56,186 nucleotides of DNA, taken from positions 1 to 56,186 of the forward strand of contig CADCOC010000006.1 in assembly GCA_902802945.1 (NCBI GenBank), read 5' to 3'. The DNA is from an uncultured bacterium (GTDB lineage Bacteria > Verrucomicrobiota > Kiritimatiellia > RFP12 > UBA1067). Under the pieces are notes generated by a model that saw nothing but the letters and a program-made list of their open reading frames with translations, ran no database searches and had not been told where the DNA came from. The position numbers were made by a program, and so were the translations under genes. Position 1 is the stretch's first letter, and each line of letters begins with the position of its first letter. This document shows, piece by piece, positions 34,701 to 44,686 of this stretch.

Positions 34701-37700
34701 GGCCGCCTGCGGCAGGAAATCCCCGCACGTGAAACCGCCAGAGCCCTCGCCGCCGAACGCACCGCCCTGTGCCGGAACGCAACCAGCAGCCATCATTGCC
34801 GCAGCAGGCTCGTCCCCAGCCGCCCAATCCGCCCCGTCTTGGAACGTGATGTCCTTGGTCGCCGTCTCCGACGTGCTCCACGGCGTGAGGAGGAGCGACG
34901 GACGGAAGAGCATGTTCCCGATGCGCGCGGGCTGGTCGCGGCGGTCAAGCACGTAGCGGAGCTTGTCGCCGAGATTGCGCCCCGACACGTATTCCGTGGG
35001 GCGTCCGCCCCAGGTGCCCGTGGCGACCTCGCGCCACGTGTGCAGTTCGGCGAATTGCGTATAGGCTGAAGAAGATTCGCGTGTGCGCGCCGCCACCACG
35101 TGGATCCGCGCGTCGGACGTCGCGTTTGCGAGGCGCACGGTGAGCGCGCCGCGTTTGTCAAAGGCCGCGGATGCGATACGCAGCAAGTTCGGGTTGCCCG
35201 TATCGGTCAGCGAGCGCGAAAGTCCTGCCACCACGCCGCCCGCCACGGGGTTCGCAGCGGTCTTCGCCACGGAGAGACGGCACGATTTCCCGCGGTCACG
35301 CAACGTGAGGCGGTAGTTGCCTGCGGGAAGCCCCGCGATGCGCAGGATGCCGTTCGTGTAGGAACAGGCGGAGATGTAGTTGCCCGTCACCTCGCCCGCC
35401 TTGTTGAGCGCGAGCAGCGACACGCGCACGTCAAACCGTTTCGCGCCCGGCCATTCGCCGGCAAAGAGATCGCGCACGGGCATTTCAAAGACCTCGCCCT
35501 CGGCGGACGCAAGCGCAGGCGGCAGGACGGCCGCGTCACCTGAGGTGTCCCAGGAATAGTCCTGTCCTTCAAAGTTCAGCGAGACGCCCGAGATGTCCGT
35601 GAGACGCCCGAGATTCACCACGCCCTGTTCGTCCGCCTGCAGCGTCACACGCTTCGTCGACTTGAATGCACGATGATGGAGCGTCAGCACAACGGCGCGC
35701 GCGGGAAGCGGTTCCCCCGTGCGGCCGCGCAGTTCCAGGCGCCAGCCGGACGCCGTGCGGCGCAGGAACGCCTGGCCGACCGAGTCGGTCTCGCGGATGC
35801 CGTTGACGAAACGGGGATCGCTCGCCGTCAGCGTCTCGACCTTTTCCGTTACGGCGCGCGTCAGAGTGCCGGACACGGTGAACGAGATGAGCTGGAGGCG
35901 AGTGGGGACTTTGAACGAGACGGCGCACTCGGCATTGTCCGCGAGGACAATGTCCGAATACGTCTTGTCGTGCGAATGTCCGTCAAGATCGACGAACGAC
36001 ACCGTGACCACGGGGTTCTTCAGCAGTTCGAGCGGCGCGTCCTCGCCGGAAATGCGGAGGCGCGGACGCAGGAGCGCCGTGGCCGTGCGCCCGACAACAA
36101 GGCATTCGGCCGGAAGGAACGTCGACAGTTCGAGCGACGGCTCCTCGACCGCGTGCGTGAAAGCGATCGTAGAGGCCAGGCGACCATCCGTCACCACGGC
36201 CGTCTTGTTCCCGCCGGACTTCGTGTCCGCCGCGAACGGCACCGCGATCTCGCCGTCAGCATCGGCCGCGTACACCGTCCCGTCGAGGCGCAGACGCGTG
36301 CCCTTCACGGGCCGCCCGGCCTCGTCGATCGCGGTGAAGACGTGTCCCGACGCGCAGCGGCGCTCGGTCACGCGCAGGCGTCCCTTGCGCACGAGCGCGC
36401 GGCTGGAGATGCCCGCCCCCGAGCATTCGACCACGTAGAGGCCGGGCTCCTTCAGCTCGGGGAGCTTGAACGTCTCGGTGTGACGGACCACCTGCGGCAC
36501 GGACGGATAATCGAACGTGCGCGAAAACGTCGGCACGGCCGCGTCGAGGTCAATGTCGGACTTCACCTCGCCGCCGAGGACGCGGCAGGCGGCGGACGGG
36601 TCGATTACGTAGACGGACAGGCGCAGGCGCTTCACGTTCTTGACATCGAGCGCGAGCGCCACGTCGGCGTCCGCCGCGAAGACCTTGGGATTCGACTTCG
36701 CCCAGTTCAACTCCACGCGATCCTGCAACGCCTTGAACTGCGCGGGAGAGAGCGCCTTCGCGTCGGCGTCCGACAAGGTCCGTCCCGCGAGGAGGTCCGC
36801 CTCGGCGCTGATGCGCGCGAACGCCTTCTGTTCGATCATCTCGCTGAACGCGGAGATGTCGTCGCCCACGCGCCTAAACGCAGAGAGGTATTCAGTGACG
36901 AGTGCGTCGGGGGAGAGAAGGGTATCGGGATGATGCCGGATGTTTTCGGCGAAACAGAGATTGAGGTACATGGCGAGTTCCGCACGCGCGTCGGTCCAGT
37001 CGCCGTGCGCACTGCGGAGCTTGAGGTAGGATTGATACTCGCCGCGTCGTATGTGTGCGAGCGCGGGCAGGAACGTGTCGACGAACGCGATCCGCTTTTT
37101 CGCGAGTTCCACGGCGGCGGGATAGTCGTTGGGATCGTCGTCAGCGCCAGGTGTGAGTTTACTAAGAACAGTTCGCGCATACATCTCGAAACCACGGAGG
37201 TCGCACGCGGTGCCTTTCAGCGACTCGGCGAGACGGTCGAGCGTGTCCAGCGGAAGTCCCTTGAGGCAATTGAGATTGCGCCCCTTGCTGGAGATGAGAT
37301 AGGCCTGCAGGGCCTCGAACGTTCCCGGCGCATCGAAAAGAAAACCGTTCGGCAGCCCGGTCGGCGTCCATTCAGCGTCCGCACATTCCTTCTCGCCGAT
37401 GACGGGCAGGAAGGCGAAGTCCTCGGCCAGCCCCGACAGGGGCGCGTGCTGGGCATTTCTCCAGAAGGCGGCGAACGAAATCTGTTCTTGATCAAGACTG
37501 GACGGATAGGTGTTCGGGGCGAGCGGCACCTCGCGCTCGCGCGGCGCGACGTCGATATCGCAGCAACGCTTGAGCGTGTAACGCAGGTAGTGGGATGCGG
37601 GAGCGCTTTTGATCGATCCGTCGTTCCACTCGTGAAACGTCAGCCGCGCGAGCAGATTGGCATACGTCTCGCTGTCGTATCTGTCCCTGACGTGGGAGAA

Positions 37701-37940
37701 ACGCTGCCAGTTGCTGATGAGCCTGTGCGCTTCCCTGAATTGCCCTTCCGTCTCGGCGTTGAGGATGGAATAGGTGAACCACGCCTTCGATTCGGGGGGT
37801 AGCGTGGCGATCAGCACCGCGCGGTTGGTGGAAAACGCATACGCCTCCGCGAAGCGGATATCCGACTTGTCGGAAAGGTTCAACGCGCCTGCCGCGAAGC
37901 CCACGAGCGTCACGGCGGCGTACACGATCAATCTTTTCAT
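31707..37940 (-). CDS. Giant exported alpha-2-macroglobulin-like (MG-domain) protein
   Basis: A 2,077-aa protein with a signal peptide ([19 protein letters not shown]). The N-terminal ~400 residues are helical. From about 400 on it is a chain of beta-sandwich domains: [25 protein letters not shown] and [15 protein letters not shown] are typical MG/Ig-like strands, and [19 protein letters not shown] resembles the segment before the bait region. An acidic linker (about 1270-1300) and further beta domains follow. No CxEQ thioester was found, so it cannot trap proteases covalently. In bacteria such proteins guard the periplasm; this size is known in PVC-type genomes. It is behind the double-SIS protein and has AAGGAGG before its ATG. 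Confidence 0.75.
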   Translation of the reverse strand: MKRLIVYAAVTLVGFAAGALNLSDKSDIRFAEAYAFSTNRAVLIATLPPESKAWFTYSILNAETEGQFREAHRLISNWQRFSHVRDRYDSETYANLLARLTFHEWNDGSIKSAPASHYLRYTLKRCCDIDVAPREREVPLAPNTYPSSLDQEQISFAAFWRNAQHAPLSGLAEDFAFLPVIGEKECADAEWTPTGLPNGFLFDAPGTFEALQAYLISSKGRNLNCLKGLPLDTLDRLAESLKGTACDLRGFEMYARTVLSKLTPGADDDPNDYPAAVELAKKRIAFVDTFLPALAHIRRGEYQSYLKLRSAHGDWTDARAELAMYLNLCFAENIRHHPDTLLSPDALVTEYLSAFRRVGDDISAFSEMIEQKAFARISAEADLLAGRTLSDADAKALSPAQFKALQDRVELNWAKSNPKVFAADADVALALDVKNVKRLRLSVYVIDPSAACRVLGGEVKSDIDLDAAVPTFSRTFDYPSVPQVVRHTETFKLPELKEPGLYVVECSGAGISSRALVRKGRLRVTERRCASGHVFTAIDEAGRPVKGTRLRLDGTVYAADADGEIAVPFAADTKSGGNKTAVVTDGRLASTIAFTHAVEEPSLELSTFLPAECLVVGRTATALLRPRLRISGEDAPLELLKNPVVTVSFVDLDGHSHDKTYSDIVLADNAECAVSFKVPTRLQLISFTVSGTLTRAVTEKVETLTASDPRFVNGIRETDSVGQAFLRRTASGWRLELRGRTGEPLPARAVVLTLHHRAFKSTKRVTLQADEQGVVNLGRLTDISGVSLNFEGQDYSWDTSGDAAVLPPALASAEGEVFEMPVRDLFAGEWPGAKRFDVRVSLLALNKAGEVTGNYISACSYTNGILRIAGLPAGNYRLTLRDRGKSCRLSVAKTAANPVAGGVVAGLSRSLTDTGNPNLLRIASAAFDKRGALTVRLANATSDARIHVVAARTRESSSAYTQFAELHTWREVATGTWGGRPTEYVSGRNLGDKLRYVLDRRDQPARIGNMLFRPSLLLTPWSTSETATKDITFQDGADWAAGDEPAAAMMAAGCVPAQGGAFGGEGSGGFTCGDFLPQAATVVANVRPDVNGVATIDFAKVGEVGLGAQDFFVLVTDGQAFDGVELLGETSAFAPRNLGHVNVAPGQTAARTKRYQTVGELFALMKALNKNAPLGEFEFLASWERKSDEEKRALYGRYASHELDFFLHEKDPAFFKSVVEPNLRNKRFKQFVDKWLLGEDLSEWTAPGRLDDLNAFEQGLLALRERKLAPVIARRMADLCAANPTNPDTGLDEALGTMEADASDAEIAAAPEEAKEEVGAVTTDSVAVVKESSSGEIRAVAPQSLGGRRAQTWSNQAVMIPENALRRPVMAAYAPKSDKRKAAARRVKRPAYIPPERTREWVETHYWKVRQDADTSARVAVNEFWRDWTAAIAEGREGTFLSDHIRFVKGSNTVTPVLAALAVTRLPFTAKEGDAGLVFKRDVRPAADGVHSAVVVTQRFRDPSAQRADGTTGAEVTDEFVRGRVYELVTVLTNPTDEYRRVTVFGQIPSGAIPLGHAEGTFVETTRLVPYSSESAGVKFYFPSAGEGVGALVPMVAVEADGATAVAQPLACRVVAESTKTDTVSWDYVSQNGTKKAVLDYLRTKNLYTGSVDLSKILWRMKDGAYARQVLDVLAARGVYCQELWLAGLVWADAYDSARVREALMRRENRTRLGQRLGALYGSSLVTLDPEDCGAFEHKEYWPIVNARAHTLGGTATIANEGLKKEYRAFLDLLAQKKAPSARDRVLAAVYLLAQDRVEEAKAQLARTDGTLPDAETRMQREYLRAYLAFCDGDAAKGRAIAQAYADWPVPLWRDRFRDVIAQADEALGGGNADAQSPADRAPAIAARAVQDGDRVTVALATRNLASCVLKVYPIDVEIAFSKDPFGLAAGGHDVMRCLKPAWRREVALTGDETRVELPAELTARNLVLVAEDTEGRAEARLEVTPCAFVVQVVRECRQLRVKGRDGKPLVGAYVKVYAKDASGHQIQFHKDGYTDLRGAFDYASISTDSSFKPAEFAILVLQEALGASVQRVAANR

Positions 37941-37965
37941 GAGGTTATTTCCTCCTTAAAGTTGC

Positions 37966-38046
37966 TTACGACCAGCGGCGGTCGTTGGCCCATTCCTTAT
38001 CCCACTCCTCCGGCACCACGAGGTCCTTCCACCACGGGACGTCCAT
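37966..38046 (-). CDS. Possible 26-aa tryptophan-rich peptide
   Basis: A short frame (ATG at 38046, TAA at 37966) fills most of the gap between the SIS gene (stop 5 nt upstream) and the macroglobulin-like gene. It begins MDVPWWKDL and contains five Trp in 26 residues, with many charged residues. It may be a real peptide coupled to the SIS gene or a chance frame. No strong ribosome-binding site is visible. Confidence 0.35.
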   Translation of the reverse strand: MDVPWWKDLVVPEEWDKEWANDRRWS

Positions 38047-38051
38047 GGTCT

Positions 38052-39857
38052 TCACTTGCCTTCGCGTAGACGCTTCAGCGCAATCTGCACGGCGCAGGGC
38101 GTCTCCTTGCCGGTCCAGTCCTGCGACTCCACCCACTCCTCGGCGGCGAAGAGACGCTGCGCAGCCTCCTCGTAGGAGATGCCGCCCAACTCCACCAGGA
38201 GGCGGATACCGCGGTCGATGAGCTTCTTGTTGGAGATCGACACCCAGCTCATCCAGTTCCCTGCCACGCGCCCCATCGCGGCCATCGTGCCGGTGGAGAG
38301 GCAGTTGAACGCGAGCTTCACGGCGAGGTGCTTCCAGATCTCAAGCGGCGAATCCGCGATGGGCATGTCGATGTGGATGGCAGGACGCGACAGGCCCGCG
38401 CCTCCGGGGCCGATGTGGAAGACGACCTGTTCCGGCCATGCCGCCGCGAGCTTCTCAGCGGCAGCCACGAACTCGGGCGGACGGTCTCCGACAGTCAGCA
38501 TCACAGCCGCTGCGCGGGTATAACCCTGAATGCGTTCAGGCGCGGGTTCATTGCCGATCATGTAGGTGATGAGGTCGGAATACTTGATGAGCGGCGGAGA
38601 GTCGATGAACCGCTGCGGCATCTTGAGCGAACGGGCGTCCTCGCTCGTGAACTCCAGACAGCGCGGATGCCTACGCATCATCTCGTTCCAGCACGCGACC
38701 GTTGGATGGAGCGGGTTCTTGACGAACGCCCAGCTCTGCGCGAGGTGCTTGTCGCGGCTGGAGCGGAGCGGCGGCAGCATGAACGTGGGGGAGCGCTCCG
38801 TGTTGTCCGTGAAGAGGTCGAGCATGCACTTATCGGCGAGATACGTGATGCGTCCGTGCTTCTCGTAGACGCCCTTCTCGAACTCAATCGCCCTCACGAG
38901 GCCGGCGCGTCCTCCGGACGACTCGAGACCAGCGAGCAGCTTCTCGAACGCGACGGTGTAGTCCTTCGCCGTCTCCTTCGCGAAACGCGGCATCACGCGG
39001 CAGAGCGCCGCTTCAAGTGCGCACGAGCCGAGGAGCTGTTCGGAGCTGGTGGCCTGCATGCGGGTGGAGCCTGCGAGCGACATCGAGCCGCAGTAAATAT
39101 CAAGCACCGTCACCTTCGGGTTGTCGATCGCCTCGCGGCAGCGGTCGAGGTGCGCGCGCAGGAGGTCGGCGGGGTTGTTGAACACGAGGAAGCACTTCGC
39201 CCCGTGTTCGGCGGCGTACTGGAGCGTACCCAGCACGGACGACGTCTCGCCGCCCTCTGTGATGGCCACGAAGGTATCGCCCTCGCCCACGTTGAGCGCG
39301 GCGGCCTGGCGGCGTCCGCCCTCCGCGAAGTCCTCGAAGAACTCCACGCTCTTGATGAGCGCGAAGTCGCCGCCCGTCATGATCGACGCGGACCGGTCCG
39401 CAAGCGCGCGCTCCGCCGGCGTGAGCTCCGCCGCGCGGCGGTAGAAGAAGTCGCGCCACATCGACTCAAGGAGGATGGAGAGGCGTCCCGTCGCGCCGCA
39501 GCCCGAGAAGATGATCCGTCCCTTCGGCGCCTGGAGAGTATCCACCATCGACGAGACGAGCTTCTCGAACTTCTCGCCCGCGAACACGTGCCGCATCGTG
39601 ATTGGGATCTGCCTGTCGCCGCGCTGGAGACACTGCACTCCCGCAAGCGTCGAGCGCTTGAAGTCCTCCTCAAGCGTCGCCGTAATCGGGTTCGACTGCT
39701 CCGTGGGGATGAAGCCCAGGTGGAACTGCTTCTCGTTGTCGATAAAGTCCCGAGCCTTGGCCTTCGCCGACTCCGAACACTCGAAGGCCTGAAGTGTCGC
39801 GCTTGCCGCGACCGCCGCCACGCCTGCTGCCACAAACCGTGCCATCTTTATCATCAT
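38052..39857 (-). CDS. Exported double-SIS-domain protein (MurQ/glucokinase-regulator-like)
   Basis: A 601-aa protein with two sugar-isomerase domains. The first has SGCGATGRLSILLE and FVAITEGGETSSVLG, and TRMQATSSEQL follows, all typical of MurQ (N-acetylmuramate 6-phosphate etherase) and glucokinase regulatory proteins. The N-terminus (MIKMARFVAAGVAAVAASATLQA) looks like a signal peptide, which is strange for a family acting on cytoplasmic sugar phosphates. Two ATGs 3 nt apart follow AAGGAG; the second (39854) has the better spacing. It heads the operon with the giant MG-domain protein. Substrate unknown. Confidence 0.8.
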   Translation of the reverse strand: MMIKMARFVAAGVAAVAASATLQAFECSESAKAKARDFIDNEKQFHLGFIPTEQSNPITATLEEDFKRSTLAGVQCLQRGDRQIPITMRHVFAGEKFEKLVSSMVDTLQAPKGRIIFSGCGATGRLSILLESMWRDFFYRRAAELTPAERALADRSASIMTGGDFALIKSVEFFEDFAEGGRRQAAALNVGEGDTFVAITEGGETSSVLGTLQYAAEHGAKCFLVFNNPADLLRAHLDRCREAIDNPKVTVLDIYCGSMSLAGSTRMQATSSEQLLGSCALEAALCRVMPRFAKETAKDYTVAFEKLLAGLESSGGRAGLVRAIEFEKGVYEKHGRITYLADKCMLDLFTDNTERSPTFMLPPLRSSRDKHLAQSWAFVKNPLHPTVACWNEMMRRHPRCLEFTSEDARSLKMPQRFIDSPPLIKYSDLITYMIGNEPAPERIQGYTRAAAVMLTVGDRPPEFVAAAEKLAAAWPEQVVFHIGPGGAGLSRPAIHIDMPIADSPLEIWKHLAVKLAFNCLSTGTMAAMGRVAGNWMSWVSISNKKLIDRGIRLLVELGGISYEEAAQRLFAAEEWVESQDWTGKETPCAVQIALKRLREGK

Positions 39858-39898
39858 TTGCTCCTTCTTCTCTTAAGTCTACATTTTGACTTGGCGAT

Positions 39899-39927
39899 AC
39901 AATATCAAAATCTACTCTTTTCCGCAA
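39899..39927 (-). promoter_or_regulatory. Possible promoter of the SIS/macroglobulin operon
   Basis: On the minus strand, TTGCGG (39922-39927), 17-bp spacer, TATTGT (39899-39904); divergent from the larA promoter. Confidence 0.45.
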
Positions 39928-39953
39928 GAGCCATTCCCTACCGCGCCGCAATG

Positions 39954-39962
39954 TGGTATACT
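39954..39962 (+). promoter_or_regulatory. Extended -10 promoter of larA-like gene
   Basis: TGG followed by TATACT, 29 nt before the ATG. The ribosome-binding site GAGG lies in a CCTCATGAGG palindrome (39973-39982) that could mask it. Confidence 0.6.
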
Positions 39963-39991
39963 TCCCGCATCACCTCATGAGGAGTTAAAAA

Positions 39992-41284
39992 ATGACGGAA
40001 ACCTTCAAGATCGCCGCGACCGACGCGGGACTCACCGACGACGAAATCCGCGCCGCGCTCACGCAGGCGCTCCAGCCCGCGCTCGACGCCGGCGAGCTGC
40101 GCAACGTCCTCATCCTCCCGCCGGACTTCACGCGCTTCCACTCGAACGCCGGCTTCATCACGAACTTCTACTACCGCTTCCTGACCGAACGCGGCGTGAA
40201 CGTGGACGTCCTGCCCGCGCTCGGCACGCACGTGCCCGTGAGCGAGACGCAGTGGAAGGCGATGTTCGGCGACATTCCCTTCGAGAAGATGATCGTGCAC
40301 AACTGGCGCACCGACGTGGTGAAGCTCGGCGACATCCCCGCCGAGGCCGTGGAGGAAATCTCGGGCGGGCTGTGGAAGGAATCCCTCCCCGTCGAGGTGA
40401 ACAAGCTCGTGATGGACCCGAAGTACGATCTCGTGATCTCGCCCGGACAGGTCGTGCCGCACGAGGTGATCGGCATGGCCAACCACGCGAAGAACCTCTT
40501 CGTGGGCACGGGCGGCTCCGGCATGATCAACGCGAGCCACATGATTGGCGCGGTGTGCGGCATGGAGCAGGCGATGGGACGCGACCACACGCCCGTGCGC
40601 CGCCTGTTCGACTACGCGATGGAGCACTTCATCTACGGAAAGCGCCCGATCCTCTTCTGCCTCACCGTCACGACGGCCCCTGGCGGCAAGATCCGCACGC
40701 ACGGCCTTTTCATCGGCGAAGGACGTACCTGCCTCACCGAGGCCGTGAAGCTCGCGCAGCAGAAGAACGTGGACTACGTGGAGCACGGACTCAAGAAGTG
40801 CGTCGTGTACCTCGACCCGTCGGAGTTCACCTCCACCTGGCTCGGCAACAAGGCCGTGTACCGCACGCGCATGGCGATGGCGGACGGCGGCGAGCTGATC
40901 ATCCTCGCACCCGGCGTGGAGCGCTTCGGCGAGGATGCGACGGTGGACAAGCTCATCCGCAAATACGGCTACCGCGGGCGACTCCACACGCTGGAGGTGT
41001 TCCAGCGTCCGGACGCCGACGACCTCCGCGCGAACATGGGCGCGGCGGCGCACCTCATCCACGGTTCCTCCGACGGACGCTTCTCCATTACCTACTGCGT
41101 GAAGAACATCACGAAGGAAGAGGTTGAGGGCGTCGGCTTCAAGGCGGCGGACTACGATGCGATGGCGGCGAAGTACGACCCTTCAAAGCTTTCCTATGGC
41201 TACAACACCGTGGACGGTGAGGAAATCTACTTCATCCCCAACCCCGCCCTTGGCCTCTGGATCAACCGCGAGCGGTTCAACTAA
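39992..41284 (+). CDS. larA: LarA-family (nickel-pincer racemase-like) protein
   Basis: A 430-aa cytoplasmic protein related to lactate racemase LarA, which uses a covalently bound nickel-pincer cofactor to racemise 2-hydroxy acids. DFTRFHS matches the N-terminal family motif (DHTRP in LarA). ISPGQVVPHEVIGMANHAKNLFVGTGGSGMI corresponds to the region with the catalytic histidines and cofactor lysine. Several positions differ from true lactate racemases, so another hydroxy acid is likely. No larB/C/E cofactor genes are adjacent. It is divergent from the SIS operon, with ribosome-binding site GAGGAG 7 nt before ATG. Confidence 0.85.
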   Translation: MTETFKIAATDAGLTDDEIRAALTQALQPALDAGELRNVLILPPDFTRFHSNAGFITNFYYRFLTERGVNVDVLPALGTHVPVSETQWKAMFGDIPFEKMIVHNWRTDVVKLGDIPAEAVEEISGGLWKESLPVEVNKLVMDPKYDLVISPGQVVPHEVIGMANHAKNLFVGTGGSGMINASHMIGAVCGMEQAMGRDHTPVRRLFDYAMEHFIYGKRPILFCLTVTTAPGGKIRTHGLFIGEGRTCLTEAVKLAQQKNVDYVEHGLKKCVVYLDPSEFTSTWLGNKAVYRTRMAMADGGELIILAPGVERFGEDATVDKLIRKYGYRGRLHTLEVFQRPDADDLRANMGAAAHLIHGSSDGRFSITYCVKNITKEEVEGVGFKAADYDAMAAKYDPSKLSYGYNTVDGEEIYFIPNPALGLWINRERFN

Positions 41285-41703
41285 ATGGGTAGGGCGCGGA
41301 CTCCGGCCGCGCCGCCACGGGAGGGCCGCGCTTGTCGCGGCCCGACTGCGAACGCCACCATCTCGGCGGCGCAACAGGGACAACGGGTACCTCGCCCTTT
41401 ATCGGGGTGGCGGGCGTCTCGCCCGCAACTGGCCCAACGGGCATCCTGCCCGTTGTAAAAGGCGCACCCCCAAAAAACCACGTGCGATTACGGTGCGGAA
41501 CAATCACACCCCACGGGATGATTACACGGTACGTCACACGCGCTCCCGCCGGCGTCCCGTTTTGACCTTCGCTTCGTAAGCGAGGCGCACGAACTCGAAC
41601 GCGCCGTTCCGCGCGCCTCCATCCGCTCGCGCGGCTTGGCGTCCGGCGAAAGACGCGCGAACGCGCTTTCCCGCCTCTTCTTACCTATACTGATATGCGA
41701 ATC
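41285..41703. repeat. Mosaic of palindromic repeat units after larA
   Basis: No gene is seen. Different short palindromes abut each other: a GGTAGGGCG-type unit (41287-41313), GCCGCGCTTGTCGCGGC (41319-41342), a CGCCACCATCTCGGCGGCG unit (41351-41371), GGCGGGCGTCTCGCCCGC (about 41408-41425) and ACGGGCATCCTGCCCGT (about 41440-41456). From 41470 to 41703 the sequence is GC-rich, without recognised units or genes. Confidence 0.75.
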
Positions 41704-44388
41704 TCACTTGAAGATCTTGGAGAGTTTGTCGCGGGCGAAGTAGGACGGGCAGGAGAGCTCGTTGACGGTCTTTGCGATGTCGCCGCCGAGCTGCTTATTC
41801 CGCCCGTTCCTGTTCTGGACGGTCACATTTCCGGTCTGAAGGGGTTTCTCACGCACATGCTGCCATGCCTCCCCCTCGACGATCTTGCCTTCCTCCTTGA
41901 GGCGTTCGGCGTGGGCAATCACGTCGTCGAGACGGCTGACGGCGGCGTTGTAGCTGTCCTGCGAGAGGCGCGGGCGGATGGAGTCGAGGTAGGCATCGCG
42001 CTTTGGCCCAGCCTTAAGCTCCATGAGCGCCTTGTAGGTCTCGCCGTCGATCTTGTCCGGCACGGCAAGGGACTTCGCGCCCGCCACGCCCTTGAGCGCG
42101 TAGATGACGGCCTTGTTCCGTAACTTGGAGGCGTCTATGGTGAGCCCCCCGTCTTTGTCGACGGTGATGCTGGGATCGGCGAGCAGATGTGCATACTCGG
42201 CGTCGACGTGACGCGAATCAATCTTCTGGGCAACGTTGCGGAGCAGCTTCTTGAAGAGGTCGGCGCGGTCCTTGTCGAAGGAGAATCTCATCGCGCCGGT
42301 GCGGTACTGCGAGTAGCAGGCGTCGTTGTCGATACCCTTGACGGTGACCTTGTGCGTCTTCATGTCAACGTGGACGAAGTAATTGTTCCAATGGCGGTCG
42401 GCCTGACCGGTTACGAGGTCGAGCCAGTGCAGGCGGTTGAGCTCGCGCTTGATGTCGGCCAGGATTTTGAGTTGCTCGTTTACAGGCAGGCGCCTGATGT
42501 CTATCGCCGACAGCCCGGTCTCAGACGAAGAGGACAGCACCTCCCGTTGTAGCAAACCGGGCGTCACGCCCTTCGCCTTCTCCATGTAGAAGCCGAACAC
42601 GCCCTTGTGCGATCCCGCCGAGTAGTCCACGATCAGGCCACCCAGACCCAGCGCGACGGCCGCCTCCTTGGAGGCGAAGTTGAGGTTCACGGCCATCTGC
42701 TCCGTGTCGTAGTTCTTGGCGCTGCCGGCCGAGAGGGCGGAAAGTCCTGTCCGGCTTTCCGTCTCGCCCTTGAAGACGACTTGCCTGCCGTCGCTGCGCG
42801 TCAGCTCGTACACCGTGCCGACCGTACCGGTGCCGAGCAGGCGCTTCGAGACGATGTTGGCGTCCTCGTTCGCGGGATCGACGTCGGAATCCTGAAGTCC
42901 GCGCGCGCGGGCTTCGACGACCGACGAGACGGAGAGCTTCCCCTGGAACACCGCCATCGCCTCCGCGCCGGTGAAGAACTGGTCGTTGCCGTACATGCTG
43001 CCGACAATCCGGCCGAGGCCCTCGATCACGGTTCCGACGCCTGCGAAACGTCCAAACAGCTTGTTGAGTCGAGTGGCCGGCGGGGTGTTCACCCACTTTG
43101 CATTCTTGGCCGCCTCCATCAGACGCTTCCCCTTTTTGTACAGGTCCGAGTAGAGCGCTTTGAAATCTTCCTTCGTCTTTTTGGGATCTTTTGCGGCCTC
43201 GGCGAGGGTGTCCATCGCCTCTAAGACGTCGTCGCGGCACTCCAACCCATTGATGTGCGCCGTGTCGACGTAGCCGAACTGGTTTTCGTATCCGGCTTCC
43301 TCGCAGAGCACCGATTTCGCGGTTTCGACGTAGTGGGCAATAACCTTCCGCATGACCTCGTGGCGGGCTGTCTTGAAGAGTTCCTCGGCCTTGGAGACCT
43401 CCCACTCAAGGGCCTTCATGACGTCCTTCGCGACCACCATCCGCCCGCCTTCGACGACGATGCCGTTCTTGCGGATGTCCCTCAGCGCCGCCTTCATCGT
43501 GGCGATGTCGCTCTGCAGCGCATTGAACTCGTCCGTGCCGATGGCGGCCGACGGGTTGCGCCGGAAGGCGTCGATCTTCTCCGCGATCGGGCGCAGCTTG
43601 CTGGACACCTCCTCGTTCACGGTCGCAAGCGCGTCCGCCGTGCCGTGCATCGCCAGCGCCTGACGCGGCAGCAGCTCGTCGACCTTGGCCTTGAGAATGG
43701 CCACAACATTGGGATCCGCGTTCTTGCCCTGGGCCGCGAGATGCACCGCGAAGTCCTTCATCTGATAGGCGAGGTGGTTGATCTCCGTCGCCCGGCGGTC
43801 GCAGAGCTGCCGGAGCTCGTTCACCTCGTTGTAGAGCTCCACGTCCACGCCCTTGAACCGCGGATTCGCCTGCCGCATCTCGTCCTCGTGGCGCGACATC
43901 GCGTCCAGGCTCTTGCCGAGCTGCGCAAGGAGGTCGGAGAGATCTTCCTGCGACTTGACGGCGGCGGCAATCGCCTTGCCGACTTTAGTTGATGCGTCGA
44001 AGTTCCCATTCTTGTCGAACGCCTCCGCGAGCTGTTTGCCGGTGAACTTGTCGAGCTCCTTGAGCTTCTTCGCGGCCGTATCGGCCGTCTTGGCGAGGAG
44101 CCTGAGCGAATCGGCGCTCAGCGCCCCGTCGGTCACGAGTTTCTGAAGCTTGTTCGTGACCCGTTTCCCGTCGAGGCTCTGCGTCGAGACCTTGGCGGCC
44201 TTCATGAGCAGGACGTCCAGTTGGGACACCATCTTGCCGGCTGCCTCCAGCTCCGGTGCAGCCACCGCGTTCGCGCCCGCCTGCGTACCCTTGGGCGCCT
44301 GCTGCGCACTCTTCGGCTTCGCGGCCTCGACGCCGCGAAGGAAGTAGTCCATCGACACGTTGTTGATGTTCACGCTTTGTACCGGCAT
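41704..44388 (-). CDS. Large protein with PI3/4-kinase-like catalytic domain (effector-like)
   Basis: An 894-aa protein with no signal peptide or membrane segment. Residues 45-510 are almost all helical and coiled-coil-prone. From 515 on it reads like a kinase: glycine loop LLGTGTVGTVYEL (517-529), the ATP-binding lysine K540 (VVFKGE), catalytic loop GQADRHWNNYFV (661-672, the DRHxxN of phosphatidylinositol and HipA-like kinases) and GIDNDACYS (685-693, D687 as the metal-binding Asp). The ribosome-binding site is AAGGAG. It is alone, flanked by repeats. Large helical proteins with such a domain are known among secreted effectors, so a role on host cells is possible, but no secretion genes are in view. 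Confidence 0.75.
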   Translation of the reverse strand: MPVQSVNINNVSMDYFLRGVEAAKPKSAQQAPKGTQAGANAVAAPELEAAGKMVSQLDVLLMKAAKVSTQSLDGKRVTNKLQKLVTDGALSADSLRLLAKTADTAAKKLKELDKFTGKQLAEAFDKNGNFDASTKVGKAIAAAVKSQEDLSDLLAQLGKSLDAMSRHEDEMRQANPRFKGVDVELYNEVNELRQLCDRRATEINHLAYQMKDFAVHLAAQGKNADPNVVAILKAKVDELLPRQALAMHGTADALATVNEEVSSKLRPIAEKIDAFRRNPSAAIGTDEFNALQSDIATMKAALRDIRKNGIVVEGGRMVVAKDVMKALEWEVSKAEELFKTARHEVMRKVIAHYVETAKSVLCEEAGYENQFGYVDTAHINGLECRDDVLEAMDTLAEAAKDPKKTKEDFKALYSDLYKKGKRLMEAAKNAKWVNTPPATRLNKLFGRFAGVGTVIEGLGRIVGSMYGNDQFFTGAEAMAVFQGKLSVSSVVEARARGLQDSDVDPANEDANIVSKRLLGTGTVGTVYELTRSDGRQVVFKGETESRTGLSALSAGSAKNYDTEQMAVNLNFASKEAAVALGLGGLIVDYSAGSHKGVFGFYMEKAKGVTPGLLQREVLSSSSETGLSAIDIRRLPVNEQLKILADIKRELNRLHWLDLVTGQADRHWNNYFVHVDMKTHKVTVKGIDNDACYSQYRTGAMRFSFDKDRADLFKKLLRNVAQKIDSRHVDAEYAHLLADPSITVDKDGGLTIDASKLRNKAVIYALKGVAGAKSLAVPDKIDGETYKALMELKAGPKRDAYLDSIRPRLSQDSYNAAVSRLDDVIAHAERLKEEGKIVEGEAWQHVREKPLQTGNVTVQNRNGRNKQLGGDIAKTVNELSCPSYFARDKLSKIFK

Positions 44389-44476
44389 CGATTGTCTCCT
44401 TTTAACTTTTCATCTTGTCTACGCACGAGACGGTCAAAGGTTACAGCAGCTTCTCCGATTGAGGCAGAACGGCATT

Positions 44477-44506
44477 ATTATACACCTTTTACGCCATGAA
44501 CCGCAA
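44477..44506 (-). promoter_or_regulatory. Possible promoter of the kinase-like gene
   Basis: On the minus strand, TTGCGG (44501-44506), 18-bp spacer, perfect TATAAT (44477-44482), about 88 nt before the ATG. Confidence 0.5.
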
Positions 44507-44554
44507 TACGATAACTTCATTCCGGGTTCATAATATCGCGATATGTGACGGGCC

Positions 44555-44686
44555 GCGTAGAAAGCGCCGCTTCGCCGTGTAGGAAACCCAAACCCTCCGT
44601 GTAGGGAGACGCGATTCGCCGTGTAGGGAGAACGCTATCCCTGTGTAGGGAGAACGCTATCCCTGTGTAGGGAGAACGCCCACCGG
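44555..44686. repeat. 22-bp tandem repeat, six units
   Basis: Six consecutive 22-bp units start at 44555, 44577, 44599, 44621, 44643 and 44665. Units 4 and 5 are identical (GTGTAGGGAGAACGCT core); the outer ones are degenerate. There are no spacers, so this is not a CRISPR array. It lies between the kinase-like gene and the restriction operon. Confidence 0.9.

Noticed and set aside
35673..37802. 709-codon open frame on the plus strand
   Set aside because: Antisense to the macroglobulin-like gene; Arg/Val-rich composition typical of a GC-rich shadow, no ribosome-binding site.
31707..37940. Thioester-type protease trap
   Set aside because: No CxEQ motif found anywhere in the 2,077 residues.
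38328..39980. 550-codon plus-strand open frame
   Set aside because: Antisense to the double-SIS gene; no domain and no ribosome-binding site.
44577..44686. CRISPR array
   Set aside because: Repeats are directly tandem with no spacers and no cas genes are nearby.
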